Assembly (NCBI GenBank): GCA_013399875.1 | Contig: VXAZ01003468.1 | Span: 1,052,831-1,116,830 of the forward strand | Direction of reading: 5' to 3' | Source: Gymnorhina tibicen | Lineage: Eukaryota > Chordata > Aves > Passeriformes > Artamidae | Length of the DNA: 64,000 nt | In this document: positions 10,236 through 22,565 of the stretch, in pieces | How the letters are laid out: each line of letters opens with the position of its first letter | How positions within the stretch are numbered: the first letter of the stretch is position 1 | Notes under the pieces: model-generated | What the model saw: the letters and a program-made list of their open reading frames with translations, nothing else | The model's database searches: none | What the model was told of the DNA's origin: nothing | Translations under genes and position numbers: made by a program

Positions 10236-13020
10236 GGGGGAGATGGGCTCTGGTGAGAACCCACGAAAACCTCCAAGGCCACCAAGAGCTGGAGTGTCCA
10301 AAGGCAGCAACGGGACCTGCTCTGAACAGCAAGTTGTGCCCACCAGGGAGGTGTCCCCCGCCTCTCCTCCCGAGGATCCCCGAGGGCGGCCCTGAGTGCA
10401 CCTTGCTGCTCCCTCCAGAGCGGCACTCGGAGCAGGGATTACACCACTCTGCTCATCCACAGCTGCCTGGCCCAGCAAACGCCCACACCAGCCTTCTCTT
10501 TGGTTCTGCTGCCAACAGAGCGTCCAGGAAATTCCCTAAACCCCCAGCTCAATCTCCAAACCCCTGGCTTCGCACTCCCAGCCCTCCATTCGTGACTTCA
10601 CCCTGCTCCACTTGCCCAGCCGGGCTGCCCTCACCCTGCCAGCCCTCATCATTCCTGGGGCTATTCTGGGAGAGCTGAGGTGGCTGTGATTACTGTGATT
10701 TGTAGTGGGGTTTTTTTTATGTTTAAAACCTAGCAATAACTACCTAGCAGACTTATTCCACTGGCCTAGTGCCTGTGGCCATAATGAGCATCTCTAGCAG
10801 GGAATTGCTGCACACTGCAGATGAGGTAGCCTGTAGTTTAGTCCTCATCAAGCTCCTGGGTGTATAATCAAAGAGAAGTTGACAGAGAAATTAGAGTTGA
10901 ATGCAGAAATGATTTATTGGTTTTCTTCCCACAGTGAAGAGTTTGGGGTTTTTTTTTAAATTTAAAATATTTTCTTTGCCGAAAATCCCAATGTGTCATT
11001 CATTTTTGAGTTTCTAACACCTTTTCAAACTCTGCACTAGGAGTTCTGGAAATATCCTAAATTAAGAAAATCAGAGTCAAACTCTTGTGGTTTTTTTGTC
11101 AAGTGACTATTACTCAGACGTGACCTACCTGTCAAATACTTCATGATTTTCTTCCCTAAAATTGTATTTCTCAGTGCATGAGCTCTCCAGCAAAAAAGCC
11201 CACCCACCCCAATTGCCCACAGCCTTCTCCATCTCTGAGACAAAAACACTGAACTCAGATGTGTCAGAAAGAACAGATCTCTCTTAGCCCTCGGGGTGGA
11301 GATTCCACCTTTGCCAGCCAAATAATCAGCCTGGTCCTCTCAAGGATTTTTTGGGCTGAATTTTGGATTCTAACGGAGACCAGCACAGAAGCTGAGTGGG
11401 TGACCCGGTGTAGGTCTGGACGGTGAAACTCAGGGGTGAAGTGAGCTGTGAAGGTGCTGTTTGAGGGGCTGGTTAAGCTCCCACAGTGTTCTTGTGGTCA
11501 TGGCACATGAGAGAGATTTAAATCTGCAATAGAATTGGCTCTTCAGGCCATAAAGGTAACCCACGTTCTGTTGTCCTGTCCAGTGTCCCTGATGGAGTGC
11601 ATGAGCCACGGTGCCTGTCAGGAGGGAAAAACAGCTTGTGCCAGGTGATTTTAGTGGAGCTGGCAGTAATGTATGGGGGAAAAGGCATCAGACCCTCTGA
11701 GATGCTCCTCCCTCTCTGTGCCTCCTTCCACAAGAGGCTGGGAGCTGCTCTCTGCTGTGCTTGTGGTTCTGCACCTCTCCTTTAGCAGCGGTCCCAAAGC
11801 TCATCTGCTCATTATTCATCTCCTGGAGCGCCCATCCCATTGTTCCTCCCTTTTGCTGCGGGGGGTGGATCAGGCCACAGCGCAGGAGTCGGGGGTTTTA
11901 GGTGGTGAATGATGATGAGTGGGAATAGGAACAACTTCATGGGCTAATTCCACATCCAGAAATGAGCTCTGGAGCAAGAAGCAGCCAATGCAGCTGTGGG
12001 AGGGTGGGACAGGGTCGTGATTAATGAACATTTCTGAGGAATAGGTTAATTTCTCTGAATTTTGAGAGATGTTGCACCCATCTGGGAACTTTCAGAGGCT
12101 GTAGGGCACAGCTGGGAGGCCAAACATCAACCTGTGTGCTTGGAAGGTTTTCCTCTCAATGCTTTTAACTTCCAGCAGCCCAGAAATGAAGAGCAAAGTT
12201 CTTTGTGGTTGTTGTTGTTGTTGCTGCTGCTTGACTTCAAACAGCAGCTAGGAAATAATCAGCTGTAAATTAGATCAGTACACATGCCTCGGTGCTGGTC
12301 TGCTGTGGGAATGTTGTGCAAGGAGCAGCTACAGTCCAAGGTCTTGATTAGGGCTGAAGTAACAAGAATAAATTGCCTGGCTGTGTCTCAGAATATAGCA
12401 ATACACCAGTTTGCCATCTAGAAACGTATTAAAAAGTTATTTGTATTTCCACGATCCTGCCACTGAGGTAAATCTTTTCCCCCTCAAGTCCTGTTGATGA
12501 AGCCACAAAGCCAGTAGGGTTTATCAGCTGTGTGAGTGATAAGGTTGCAGAAGCCCTGCTGAGCTGACCCACTGAGGACCTGCTCTGCTGCGTCCCTGCA
12601 CACAGCTCCTGCAGGTGCCCACCCAGCTGATGGGAAACACAATGAAATTGGACAAACACATCAGAAATCTGGCTTAACGACGAGGATTTGAGTTAGAGGA
12701 GCCCTCTGTTACATGTGGAAACGTGGCTTTTTCTTTCAGGAAGCCTTTTCCTGTTGGCTGATTCCCTGTGTTAGGATGTTTTGCCATGCTGCTGCCAAGG
12801 CCCTGTCAGAACGTGCTGTCACTCATTTCACCTTCTCTGCAGGCACACTTCGAGATGATAAAATACTTCAGCAAAGCCAGTAGGACATGCATTTAAAACT
12901 ACCCTGATTCCATCATTTATTATATAAATTCCTGTATTTTTCCAAGGTTTTGTACTGTATATTCAGAATTCCTGATTATTGTATTTTGCAAGACGAATGG
13001 CATGGTCAGCACCATAATTA
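10236..13020. other. non-coding DNA with GC-richer patch
   Basis: The first 450 bp (10236-10690) are GC-richer. They allow a 141-codon forward frame at 10253-10678 and opposing frames on the other strand. That predicted product is rich in proline and serine with no domain I recognise, so I do not call a gene. The remainder is AT-rich single-copy DNA with a short GTT/GCT run at 12206-12232. Confidence 0.5.
12206..12232. repeat. (GTT)n/(GCT)n microsatellite
   Basis: A short compound trinucleotide run: GTT units followed by GCT units. Confidence 0.85.
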
Positions 13021-13228
13021 TCAGAGAATTCCAGAATGGGTTGGGTTGGAAGGGGCATTAAAGATCATCCAGTTCCAACCAGGGACACCTCCCACTGTCC
13101 CAGGCTGCTCCAAGCCCTGTCCAGCCTGGCCTTGGGCACTGCCAGGGATCCAGGGGCAGCCACAGCTGCTCTGGGCACCCTGTGCCAGGGCCTGCCCACC
13201 CTCACAGGGAAGAATTTTACTTTCTAGC
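13021..13228 (-). mobile_element. CR1 LINE, 5'-truncated
   Basis: About 208 bp of CR1 3' UTR in reverse. The series reads CCAGAATGGGTTGGGTTGG at the left, then GATCATCCAGTTCCAACC, a CCCACTGTCCCAGG block, CAGCCTGGCCTTGGGCACTG, and the CTGTGCCAGGGCCTG block near the right end. CR1 elements are normally 5' truncated, and only the distal 3' UTR is left here. The 126-codon forward frame over it is antisense repeat sequence. Confidence 0.92.
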
Positions 13229-16200
13229 AGGGATTTAATGAAACCATCAGCTCCATTTGTTTCTCCACAGTTTCTTATTAAAAAGGAAAATATTCAAGAA
13301 ATTAAATATATCCTGGAAAGTTATTTTTAAGCATTTGTTTCTTGCTCTCACTGGAGAGGTAAACCAGCCTTGTTTCCAATTATGGGATAATTTGTGTAAT
13401 ATAACAGGATTTCTGGATTTATTGTCTGGTGTTTTGTTTAGCTCCTGACAAAAACGTTTCGTTGTGAGGAGAAATAAATGCACGGTGATATGGGCTTGAT
13501 GGGGATTGGTTTTGGGGAGTTTTTGCTTGCTGAATTCACATTTTGTGCACTGCTGAAGATTTGCTCTTGAAGGATTTAAGACTGAGGTATTAGAACTGGT
13601 GAGAAATGAGAGTGAGGGGGTACTGGGGCACCTGGGAATTCAACAGTGGGGTTTGCACTGTTGAGGAGAAAAGATTGGCTGGTTTTTATTAAAAAGCCTT
13701 GTCCAGGTGGCAAGGCTGCATGTGCTCAAATGCTGAATATTTCCTCCTCTTAGCCTGGCACAAAACTGACTTTCACAACCGATTTTTTTGCTTTTGCTCA
13801 ATCCCATAAATACTGCATGTTTTTGAAACGGGAGCTGTTCCATAAAGCTAAAATTAGTTTCGATACTGTCATACTTTTGGAAGGAAATCTGAGTGCTGCT
13901 CAGTGGCAGTGACATTGGGTTGTGCTGGAGTGAGTGGCTGGGTGATGGTTTAAATGCCCCTCTGGAACGTGAATACAGACATTTTGATTAATGTCTTTGT
14001 CATGGGCAAAGATTATTTTGTTAATGATTTGCAGTTTCCTTTGCCTGGCTCCAGGAAATTGCCAGATCCCTGGGTGCAAGGGAGGAACCAAACAGCTTGA
14101 AGCCTTTGGGTTATTCATGTGTTTTCAGCACGTGCCCAAAGCTCCTCTGCGTCAGGCTTGAAGCTCACAGGAGAATACAGCTCATGAAGTACCAGAAATA
14201 AAAATATCTTGTAGTCATGTTTTGATTTACAGGGCTCAGAAGGCCAAGGTTACTTGGGAAGGAAAATGCCATAACTACAAAGCTCCCCCCTCTTCTTCCT
14301 TCTTCACACGCTGAGCATGGGGTCAGGGTCTGGAATATCCCTGTGGCCATGTGGGGCCAGCCGGCCTGGCCCTGACCCCTCCCAGTTCCCCGTTCTGTCC
14401 CCTGGCCACCGTGGCAGCACAAAGATCAGAACCTTGGCTCTGTGCTGGCCCTGCTCAGCCACACCAGAACCACTTCTGCCATCCCCCTGTTCCCAGCCCA
14501 GCTCCAAAACACAGCCCCGTGTGGGGGGAAATGAACCCTCCCCAGCCCCAAGCAGCACAAGAGGCTGAAGAAGGGGCAGCTCCTGGGGGACCTGGGGGGC
14601 AGCAGTGCCAGTGGGGAGGGGACAACGGGCTCAGGTGACCGGGCAGTGCCACCAGCATCCCTCTGCTTCCCTGCAAAGGCTCGGGCAGAGCAACAAAAGT
14701 TTAGTTCTGCAATGCTAAATGCCTTTATCGGCAGGGATCTTAATGCTTGCTTTTATCAGTAGGACCAGCTGTGATAATTCTGTGTGTGTGAAAGAGCAGC
14801 CCCGTGCTTGGTGCCATTTTTAGTTTCAAAGCTCATTTTGAACAAAACGTTTTGATGTTTACACGGGAAGCTCGCTATAAGCACATCCATTTCTCCAGCC
14901 CTGTTGTGTACAGCCTGGCCCCTTCTGTTTAGATGCACATTTTGTTTTTCTTCTCCTCCCTCTTCAGTCTCAGCTTTCAGGAAGACAGGAATGGAAGAAG
15001 CCATTCAAGGTTTAAACAACTTGAGCAGTTACTTTTAAATTATCTTAACATGTTCAAAAGCCTTGCCAGATTTACCCTTTGGAAGGTAATAAAATAATTT
15101 TGAATAGAATGTGACCAGATAAAATGAATATGATTTCATTATTCATGAATACTTTAACCTGAATGCTTTAATGCCTACATCTCTCTATTATATTAAATTA
15201 TGGGGAACCATAAAACTGTCACACTGGGGTTTGTAGATTGATTTTCCCTATGGATTCCCCTTATGCTTTCCTGTAGCTGTCCCCGCTGCAGCTAATGGAA
15301 CTATTCCTTGGATACCTTTTCCCTTGCAGTTACTTTCTCCCTCTGTTGAATACTCCAAAGCCCCTTCGTGTCTGGTTGGGAGATTATCCCTCTTTTCCCA
15401 GGGAACACACAAATAACTTTATGTATTCCTACCCACACGTGCACTTTTGTATCTGCCTCCCTCTTTGGTATTTCTCTTTATTTTTTTTTTTTCATGCATT
15501 CTCTGGACATTTTTTTCCCCCAGACATCCCACTTGAGGGTACAGTTTGGGAGTGATCAGATATTTAGGTGAGGCTCCCATTAAAGTTAATGAGACATGTG
15601 GTTAAATGCCTGTGCACTGCATTAGCAATACCCTTTACTGCTCATCGTCTGCCTTAGAGAAAAGGTCACTTTGGCTCCTTGCTCCTGCTCCCGGATCTTT
15701 ACCTTCTCCTTTAGATCTCGGAGGTCACCTAAAGAGAAGAATGAAAGGCACAGGGCCTTGCAAAGCTTCTTCCTGCAGCGGCCAGAACTGTCCTGTAGCT
15801 TAGTTCCTTTTGAAAAGGAGCTGTAGGAATTACGAACCTAAGCAGAGCTGTTATCCCAAACTGCCAAAAGCACAGTGAGGGCAAGTTACTGCTGAAGAAA
15901 CACAAGATTAACTGGGGTGTTTCACCCAGAAAATTCCACCAGAACCAGGAGGAAATACCAGATTTTCTGACTTTTATCCCACTGTGTGCTTCCAGAGCCT
16001 GGCGCAGTGGGATGCTGGCTCTGGGCTGGGGAAAGTTTGCTTATCCCAACCTAGATAATACATATGAACAATAAATATTTGCCCAGGCACTCTGATAGCA
16101 CAGCACACCCCTTCACCTGTGTCCTTGCCTGAGGATTTTTGGTTGTAAATTCTGCTGCTGTAGCAGGAGGAGGAGATGAGCACAGGTCTGGGCTGAGATA

Positions 16201-16239
16201 GGAGAGAGAAAAGGGGAAGGACTGCAGCTTCACAGCTGT

Positions 16240-16281
16240 ATGCCAGGGAATGAGACTCAAATGCCAGGGAATGAGACTCAA
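16240..16281. repeat. exact 21-bp tandem duplication
   Basis: The unit that starts ATGCCAGGGAATGAG occurs at 16240-16260 and again, without a difference, at 16261-16281. Perfect identity points to a recent slippage event or a local assembly error. Confidence 0.95.
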
Positions 16282-16752
16282 ATTCCAGGCTTGGGTTAGA
16301 GTAGCATCCAATTGATCAGGAAATTGTTATTTCTAAACACTGTTCTTAAATGCTCTAAAGAATAAATGTTATTTAAGTTCCTTGTGCCTCCATCTTCTCA
16401 CGGGGATTATGGTATTTAAGTCTTGGTAAACATGAGCTGAGAGCCTAAGGTGAAACATGCAGTAAATGTAATCTTTGTAATGCAAGCAAGAGTCCAGATT
16501 TAGATCCTTTTTTTCATTCATTTATTAGCCCAAAGGTGATCTCTGTTCTCTATTATGATGGAGTTTCTGTGGTATAATGAGAAGTTTGCTATTCAATACA
16601 GTCCTCACCAACACTGCATTTTTTTCCTGTTTCTAAACCTCAGTAGAAAATGACATTAACCATTGTATTGAGCTGAAGAGCTGAAGTACAACAAGGTTAA
16701 AGACAGCTTTTGTACTAAAAGGAAAATGAGCCTGAGATTAAAATTCTGAAGT

Positions 16753-16766
16753 AAAAAAAAAAAAAA
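16753..16766. repeat. poly(A) run
   Basis: A 14-base A run. It is not preceded by a retrotransposon or processed gene copy that I can recognise. Confidence 0.8.
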
Positions 16767-18252
16767 TAATACATTGGGTGAAATGAAACATTAAAATTAA
16801 ATGACTAACATGGGTGGGTGAAGTTCAATCTAAGTAGGAGTGTTTAAGATGAGAAGGCTTTTATCCAACAGTGAATTGGCTAATGATGTTGCTAATGTGG
16901 GATCCCACAGCTGACAGTTGGTTTCCGAAGGCTCTGCCCTAATGTTGCTGCTTGGAGAGCTCCGAGTGTGGAGAAAGAAAAATGTCACTCAGCTGTGCCT
17001 GCCACCACCCAAAATCCAGCCCTTTCTGTGCCTCTCATCTTTGTGTGGGGAGCCATCCCCAGGAGTGGGAAGGGGCTGTGTTTGCGTGGGAGACAGGCTC
17101 GGGGACTCGGAACCAGAGCAACCTTTTCCTTTGGGTGTTCCTTTGAGGGAAAAGTCTAAAAGCGCTGCCAGATACACCCAAGAACCTGCTCAGATGGATT
17201 TCCACAGAGCACTGCTTGCTAACTCTCCCTGGCAGCAAGGTGAGCTGGGATACTGGCCCGTGTGGACACAAGTGTTTTGCCCTTTAGACAGGGAAAGCCT
17301 GAGTATTGCAGCGCAGACGGCAGGAACTAATTAATTGGTTAATAATGGTGTCATTAATATGCTTATTACTCATTTCCTCGGCGGTATCACACAGGTGTTC
17401 CAGCCATAAATAGCTGCTGAGCTGGGGCTGTGCATGCCAGGAATGAGAAGTGCTCTGCAGGAGAGGAGCAGTGGCTCCCAGATGGAGAGGAGCAGTGGCT
17501 CCCTGATGCCCTGAGAGGGCTCTGATCCTCCCCTCCCAGCACCTTTCCAAGGGCACCTGCCTTTCCTGCGGGAAGGGTGATCCTGAGTATCCTCACAGAG
17601 CTGTTGTCTTCCTCGCTTTGTCAGTACCTGTGTGACATGGTGTAAATTAAATTCGGTTTTTGAGATAGAAAACAGATGCTTTTTAAGGTATTTTTCTCTG
17701 TTCCCAGCCATGATGAGCCCCTGAGTGAGGACTGGCTGTTAACTTGCACGTGGAGTGGCAAAATTCCCTGATATTTCCTTATACAGTAACATGCAGAGAA
17801 GGGGAATTTTCAGATCCACCAAGGTGACTCGGAAACCAAAGTCCTGATGTAAAAAGAGATACGGGGAATTAGAGCTGGGCAGCTGATGAATTGTGAACAA
17901 AATATTTCTTTTCAACACTTCTGATGTAGCTCTGCAGCTTTATTTTTGTTAGAATTTATGTTTCTAAGCAAAGCCACAGTTTCTGACCATTCTGAAAGTG
18001 AAGTTTAATGTGTAAGAGTGATCTTGACATGCAAGAAATTTGGAATTATCTGCAAGAAGCTGAGAATCAATATTTTTAGAGAGGGTGGAGATGGAGATTG
18101 AAGGAAAAATTTTGAACCAGTGCATTAGGAATGGAAGAGACTGGTCCTACTGAAAATTGAGGGCAGTTAGGATCTCGGTTATTCATGTGTCTCTAATTCT
18201 TATCAGAAGCAAAAAAGGAGGTGCAGCCCTCTATTTTCAAAGTGTATCAATT

Positions 18253-18294
18253 AAATCTGTAGGGAAAACTGATAAATCTGTAGGGAAAACTGAT
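18253..18294. repeat. exact 21-bp tandem duplication
   Basis: The unit that starts AAATCTGTAGGGAAA occurs at 18253-18273 and again, unchanged, at 18274-18294. Confidence 0.95.
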
Positions 18295-19189
18295 CTGCAA
18301 AGCTCACTTGGATTTTGGATATTTCCTTGACTCCGTGCCTTCACATCTACGGCTTCGTCTGGGGTCAGATTTGAGACTACAGCAAAGAGATGTAACCAGG
18401 AGGGGACTTGAGAAATGGCTGGAAATGGATTTACTGAGCAAGTTTCTTGATTCCCTTGGTCTGCCTCTTTTCTCAAGTAGCAAAAAGGAGATTATTTTGC
18501 CCTTTCTTCTCTCCTTCTTAATGAGTGTAAATTTGCTGCAATGGAAACTTTTCCTGTGTCCTGAAAAGTAAAATCAGGACACACCTGCTACCCAAGAATA
18601 ATAATAATAACAATAATTGCATGACTAATACAAAAGAATTGTTGATGAGGCCTCAGTGGAGTTAACAAGTGATGAGGATGCTCAAATGAGCAGCTCTATT
18701 TGCTTACACATCCCCGTGCTCCCACTTCTGCACTTCAGCAGTTGTTGGGAGTGTTCCATGGGAATTTGGGAAGCATTTTTGGACTCACAAATGATAGGGA
18801 AAATGTCAGGCATGTTGAAAGATCTCCTCGCTCCTCAGTTGAGAAGACTGGGTATTGATTTATACGAGACTGCATCACATTCATTTAGATAGGTGTTCTG
18901 TGTGTTGTATTTTTTTTCCCCCCAATCGATATTTTTTCCAATTTGGCTGCTGGTAGCAGTCTGCCTGTAGCCCAGCATTCCCACGGCAGCGCAGAAGTGC
19001 AGCCCTTGCTTTAATTGTCAAGAGCATCTGGCCCTCTTTGCCTTCTGCTCGCCCCGTCTGAGCCACATCCCCTGGCTGGCGAGAGGGAGCCTTAAATTCG
19101 ATAACGAAGTTGGTTACAAGGCAGTCCTGCGGCTTAAATGCCGTGACATTTCCTAGGTATTAACATAAGAACATTAAATTAAAACCCCG

Positions 19190-19700
19190 CTCCTCGGGGA
19201 GCGCAGCTCGGTGCGGCTGGGGAGGGCTCCGCGGCTGCTTCAGCGCTCTCGGGGAGGTTCGGCTGATTGCATTTGCAGCTCCCACGTTCCCTCCGGGGGC
19301 ACCGCTCGGACACACGGCCGGGGGGCGGGTTCTGCCCCGGGATGCTCTGGCAGCTGCCGGGGGCTGTGCGGTGCCCCGGGGGCTGCGAGCCGGGCAGCCG
19401 AGCCGAGCCGAGCCAGGCTCCTCCTCCGAGCGGCCAAAAGCCCGTCCCGGACGGTGTAAATGTGCACCGGCCTCACTGCCTCCCGTGTAGCTCCGACGGC
19501 TGACATCCGCTCGGATGTGCCCCGCTGAGCCCCGAACGGGCTGGAAATGAGTGCGAGCGGCAGCGCCTCTCGGGGCGGGGAGCTGAAGGTGGATCCGGCG
19601 CTCGGTGCTCTGATTAAAGCTCGTTGCAATTAAACAAACGCTCTGCTGGCTTTCCCGTGCGGGGATGCACGCTCCAGAACCCCGAGCGCTGGCTTCAGAT
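19190..19700. promoter_or_regulatory. CpG island, candidate promoter
   Basis: This is the only strong CpG island in the window. Counting by hand, 19201-19620 holds about 46 CpG dinucleotides in 420 bp, while the flanks on both sides are CpG-poor and AT-rich. It contains GGGGCGGG-type GC boxes near 19321-19328 and 19572-19580, and repeated CCGAG units near 19399-19413. No retroelement sequence is visible in it, so it is not CpG-rich merely because of a young LTR. In vertebrates such islands usually mark transcription start sites. Open frames on both strands (up to 129 codons on the minus strand) are expected in CpG-rich sequence and show no domain. The direction of transcription and the gene served cannot be told from here. 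It could be a first exon of a distant gene, an lncRNA promoter or an orphan island. Confidence 0.75.
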
Positions 19701-22184
19701 GTTTGTTATCCACATCATCTGAGCGCTGCCGAGGCTGGGATGCTGTTCCCAGAGTTATTATGAAATAGGATCTGTTGTTTCGCAGTAAATTGGAAACTAT
19801 AACTCGGGCTTTGATTAATCTTTCTCCGAAACGTGGAGGTCATCCCTAACTTCCAGATATTTCTATTCTCCATGTATATTAATTTCTGGTAGCCTGGGGT
19901 TTAATACATATTTCTCTGTTTCATTTCCACAATTAATGGCTCTAAGACAACACAGATAAAAATGCAAATGAGCGACTCATCTTTATGCTTTCCAACTACA
20001 TGTTTACAACTGGAGTTACAGTGAGCTTTTAAAACTGCCCAAACAGCTTTTCCTGCAGATATGAAAATTATAAAGTTACCCTTCTAAATTACAGATTTTA
20101 AAAATTGCTGTCATTTTAAATAGCCATATTTTTTATGTTTATTGGAACTCTTTTGAGTATAAATGCAACACAGTGTCTCTTTTTTTAATACAGAGTAATA
20201 CATGATATTAGCATAAAGACAAGTCCATAGACATATAAATATGTATTTTTTTTTTTTTCTTTCCCTCTGCAAAGATTTTAGAGTAGAGACCCATAAAAGC
20301 GAGCATTTCTTGTAATGGTTTTCTCTAAATTCTCCTCCTGGATGCACTGCTGTGACAACATCCCAGAATCAAATGTGAAAAAGAAAGTACAAGAAGATTG
20401 TGGATCTTGACAAAACCATGGGGCTGTTACAGCTGCACCATAATGGGGGCACTGGGAAATTAAAACTTCCCACTTGTCCCTGAGCTGCATTTCTACAGCT
20501 GGCAGTGAGAACTTAATTTCTGACTGTGTGTTAGTTAAAGAGCTAGTACAGTTGGGAAGAGTCTGTTCCAACAGGCAGGTAAAGTTTCCGTTCACCTTCT
20601 TGCAGCTAAACCAAGAACTGAACTGGGGCAATGGAATGAGGAGGTCATGAACACTGCAGATCTGCTGCCTTGGATGGGCTGGGTTTTCAAGGGGTTTTTC
20701 TCTGTCCTTTCTGACAAAGAGCACTGTATTGCTGAGATGGGTTTTTATTTAACTAGTGCCAGGTTACTTCTTCAATAGATCTTATGGCGACATCTGAAAT
20801 ACAGGGGAAAGGTCAGCCCTTGGTGTCCTTGCTCATGGCGGGGGGTTGGAATGGGATAGTCTCCAAGGAGATACGCCAACGGTAGTGCTAAAAGTTGGGT
20901 TGAAGGCAGGAAGAAATGAAAGCACACTGAATGTGTTCGGGGGATTTTAATAGTCAGTTAAGGGGTAAGAAAAGAAATAAAGGAAGCAAAAAAGGAAGTG
21001 CTGGCTGGGGCAAACAGTATTTCCTCACAATTCCCAGCAGGTTTTGGTTAAAGAGAAAGAGGCAGGGAATATCCCTGGAGTAACATCCACTATGGACGGA
21101 TGTACGGAGCAGGGTCTCCAGATCTTGAATTAAGGGAATCAAAGGCAGTATTGCATCCTTTTTTTTCCTTCAAATATTAGCAGTAAATGGGATCAGAACT
21201 GCCATTGAGGCCACAGGTACGCTGGCCTGATTTTAGGTTGTTTCCTGTCATTCCAGGTGGCTATTTCCACTGTGTTTATGCTGGCAAGGATCACAGCCTG
21301 GAGCTGGGCTGCCACGGAGTTTTTAATCCCTATTTTTCTGCAATTCCATTCATGTTGCAAGATGTCAGAGCTCAGTATGATAATGAACAGAGTTCTGCAG
21401 AGTTTTTGGTACAGATTCCTCATCACTTTTGTGGCAGCTTCAGCTGAGCACGAAAAGCTGCACTAAGCACAGGGATTACAGCCACAGTGAAGAGTCTAAA
21501 TCTCTTCTCTCTTCTCTGATCACATCACTGTGACTGTAATTATATTTCTAAATTATGCCCCACTGTCAGCTCCTACCTGCCTGCCTAGAAGAGTGTATTT
21601 GTTTTAACCTTTGTGTTTAGCTGGTTTAGGTGGTGGGGTTGGCAATGCCCTCTGCTGCTCTCTCTCATATTCAGCACTCGATACCAATTAACAAATGATG
21701 GCACTTTCATTCATATCTTACTTCTGTTGTTGTTTGAAGGATAGGAGATGTGCTCTCTGAACTCTTACTCCCTCACCTGTATTGTCAAGATAAAGTACAC
21801 TCAAGCCACACTTATCTGAGGGCTGTCTTTGCAAAACAGCTTCTGAGGGAGCACGGGCTGGATTTGCGGCGGATTTCTCTTGGTGTAGCAGCGCTGCAAG
21901 AGGCACCACCAGTGCCTGTGGGAAGGGGATGCCCTGGCAGCACAGTTCTCCTGCCACCCTCCAACAATAAAGTATTTTGGCATGGCAGGCTCGAAGGGCC
22001 ATCATTTGTCTGGTGTTTCTCACCAGGTTTCCTGCCCAGGATCTGGCCGGGCTCTGGGCTGTCCTTGGCTGAGTTAAAGCCTATTCCACTCGCTTGGACT
22101 AAGATTCATCCTGCTGCAATCAGGCTCCCTGCTGTTACTGATTAACTCAGAGCCCTTTTCACCATCAAGGGATCCACACTGGAG
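19701..22184. other. unique non-coding DNA
   Basis: AT-rich single-copy DNA to the right of the CpG island, with a T run at 20246-20259. A 148-codon minus frame at 20278-20724 shows no recognisable domain and has no flanking features that would make it an exon. A possible very degraded CR1 tail lies near 20836-20881 but is too weak to call. Confidence 0.5.
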
Positions 22185-22190
22185 AGTAAT
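22185..22190. repeat. target-site duplication, left copy
   Basis: AGTAAT immediately left of the LTR start. It is identical to 22859-22864 on the other side. Six-base duplications are typical of class II (ERVK-like) retrovirus integration. Confidence 0.85.
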
Positions 22191-22288
22191 TGTGGGTCCG
22201 GGGGGTGTTCTGGTGGGGTGCTGCGACCTCCCAAAACCGACTGTGGCAGAAAGCCGCCCGGCAGCCACTGCATTCACACGGGGACACA

Positions 22289-22302
22289 CACACACACACC
22301 CC
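22289..22302. repeat. short (CA)n run inside LTR
   Basis: Seven CA-type units within the U5 side of the solo LTR. Confidence 0.8.
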
Positions 22303-22371
22303 GGAGAGCTTCTCGACACGCCGACGGCGAGGAGGCAGGAAGGGTCCTTGTGAGGAATTCCACGGCACAGG

Positions 22372-22377
22372 TTTATT
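22372..22377 (-). promoter_or_regulatory. LTR polyadenylation signal
   Basis: AATAAA on the minus strand, about 65 bp downstream of the LTR TATA box. A second copy at 22576-22581 belongs to the duplicated block. Confidence 0.7.
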
Positions 22378-22436
22378 CCAGCCCCGCGTGTGAAGGATGC
22401 CAGGGACAAAAGACCTCACTAGATGGAAACTTCCAG

Positions 22437-22444
22437 CTTATATA
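22437..22444 (-). promoter_or_regulatory. LTR TATA box
   Basis: TATATAAG on the minus strand with a G/C-rich Sp1-like box directly upstream. The copy at 22641-22648 belongs to the duplicated block. Confidence 0.7.
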
Positions 22445-22564
22445 GGGGGGCGGGGAAAGCAGCAGGGATGGGGCGGTGCACAGGCGGGACCTTGGCATAC
22501 AAGGGAAAAGGGGCAGGGAAATCACCGGGCTGGTCAGGGAAACAGAGCTGGGGTACCTTGGCGT

Positions 22565-22565
22565 N
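22565..22565. other. single N, assembly gap
   Basis: One undetermined base exactly between two identical 203-bp blocks. It marks a contig join. Confidence 0.9.

Larger units (their letters stand above)
13229..19184. other. unique non-coding DNA
   Basis: About 6 kb with no CR1 or LTR that I recognise and no supported gene. A GC-richer patch at 14340-14640 holds overlapping frames of up to 95 codons on both strands with no known domain. 14970-15220 and 16330-16830 are AT-rich with short A runs (16753-16766). Two exact 21-bp tandem duplications are listed separately. Confidence 0.5.

Noticed and set aside
10253..10678. 141-codon plus frame
   Set aside because: GC-rich stretch next to an LTR, low-complexity proline- and serine-rich product, opposing frames of similar length, no domain.
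19211..19629. Frames of up to 129 codons in the CpG island
   Set aside because: Stop codons are rare by chance in CpG-rich DNA. The frames exist on both strands and none resembles a known protein. The island itself is kept as a candidate promoter.
20836..20881. Possible CR1 tail
   Set aside because: Only a GGGGGGTTGGAATG-like word matches the CR1 order. The rest diverges, so it is too weak to list as an element.
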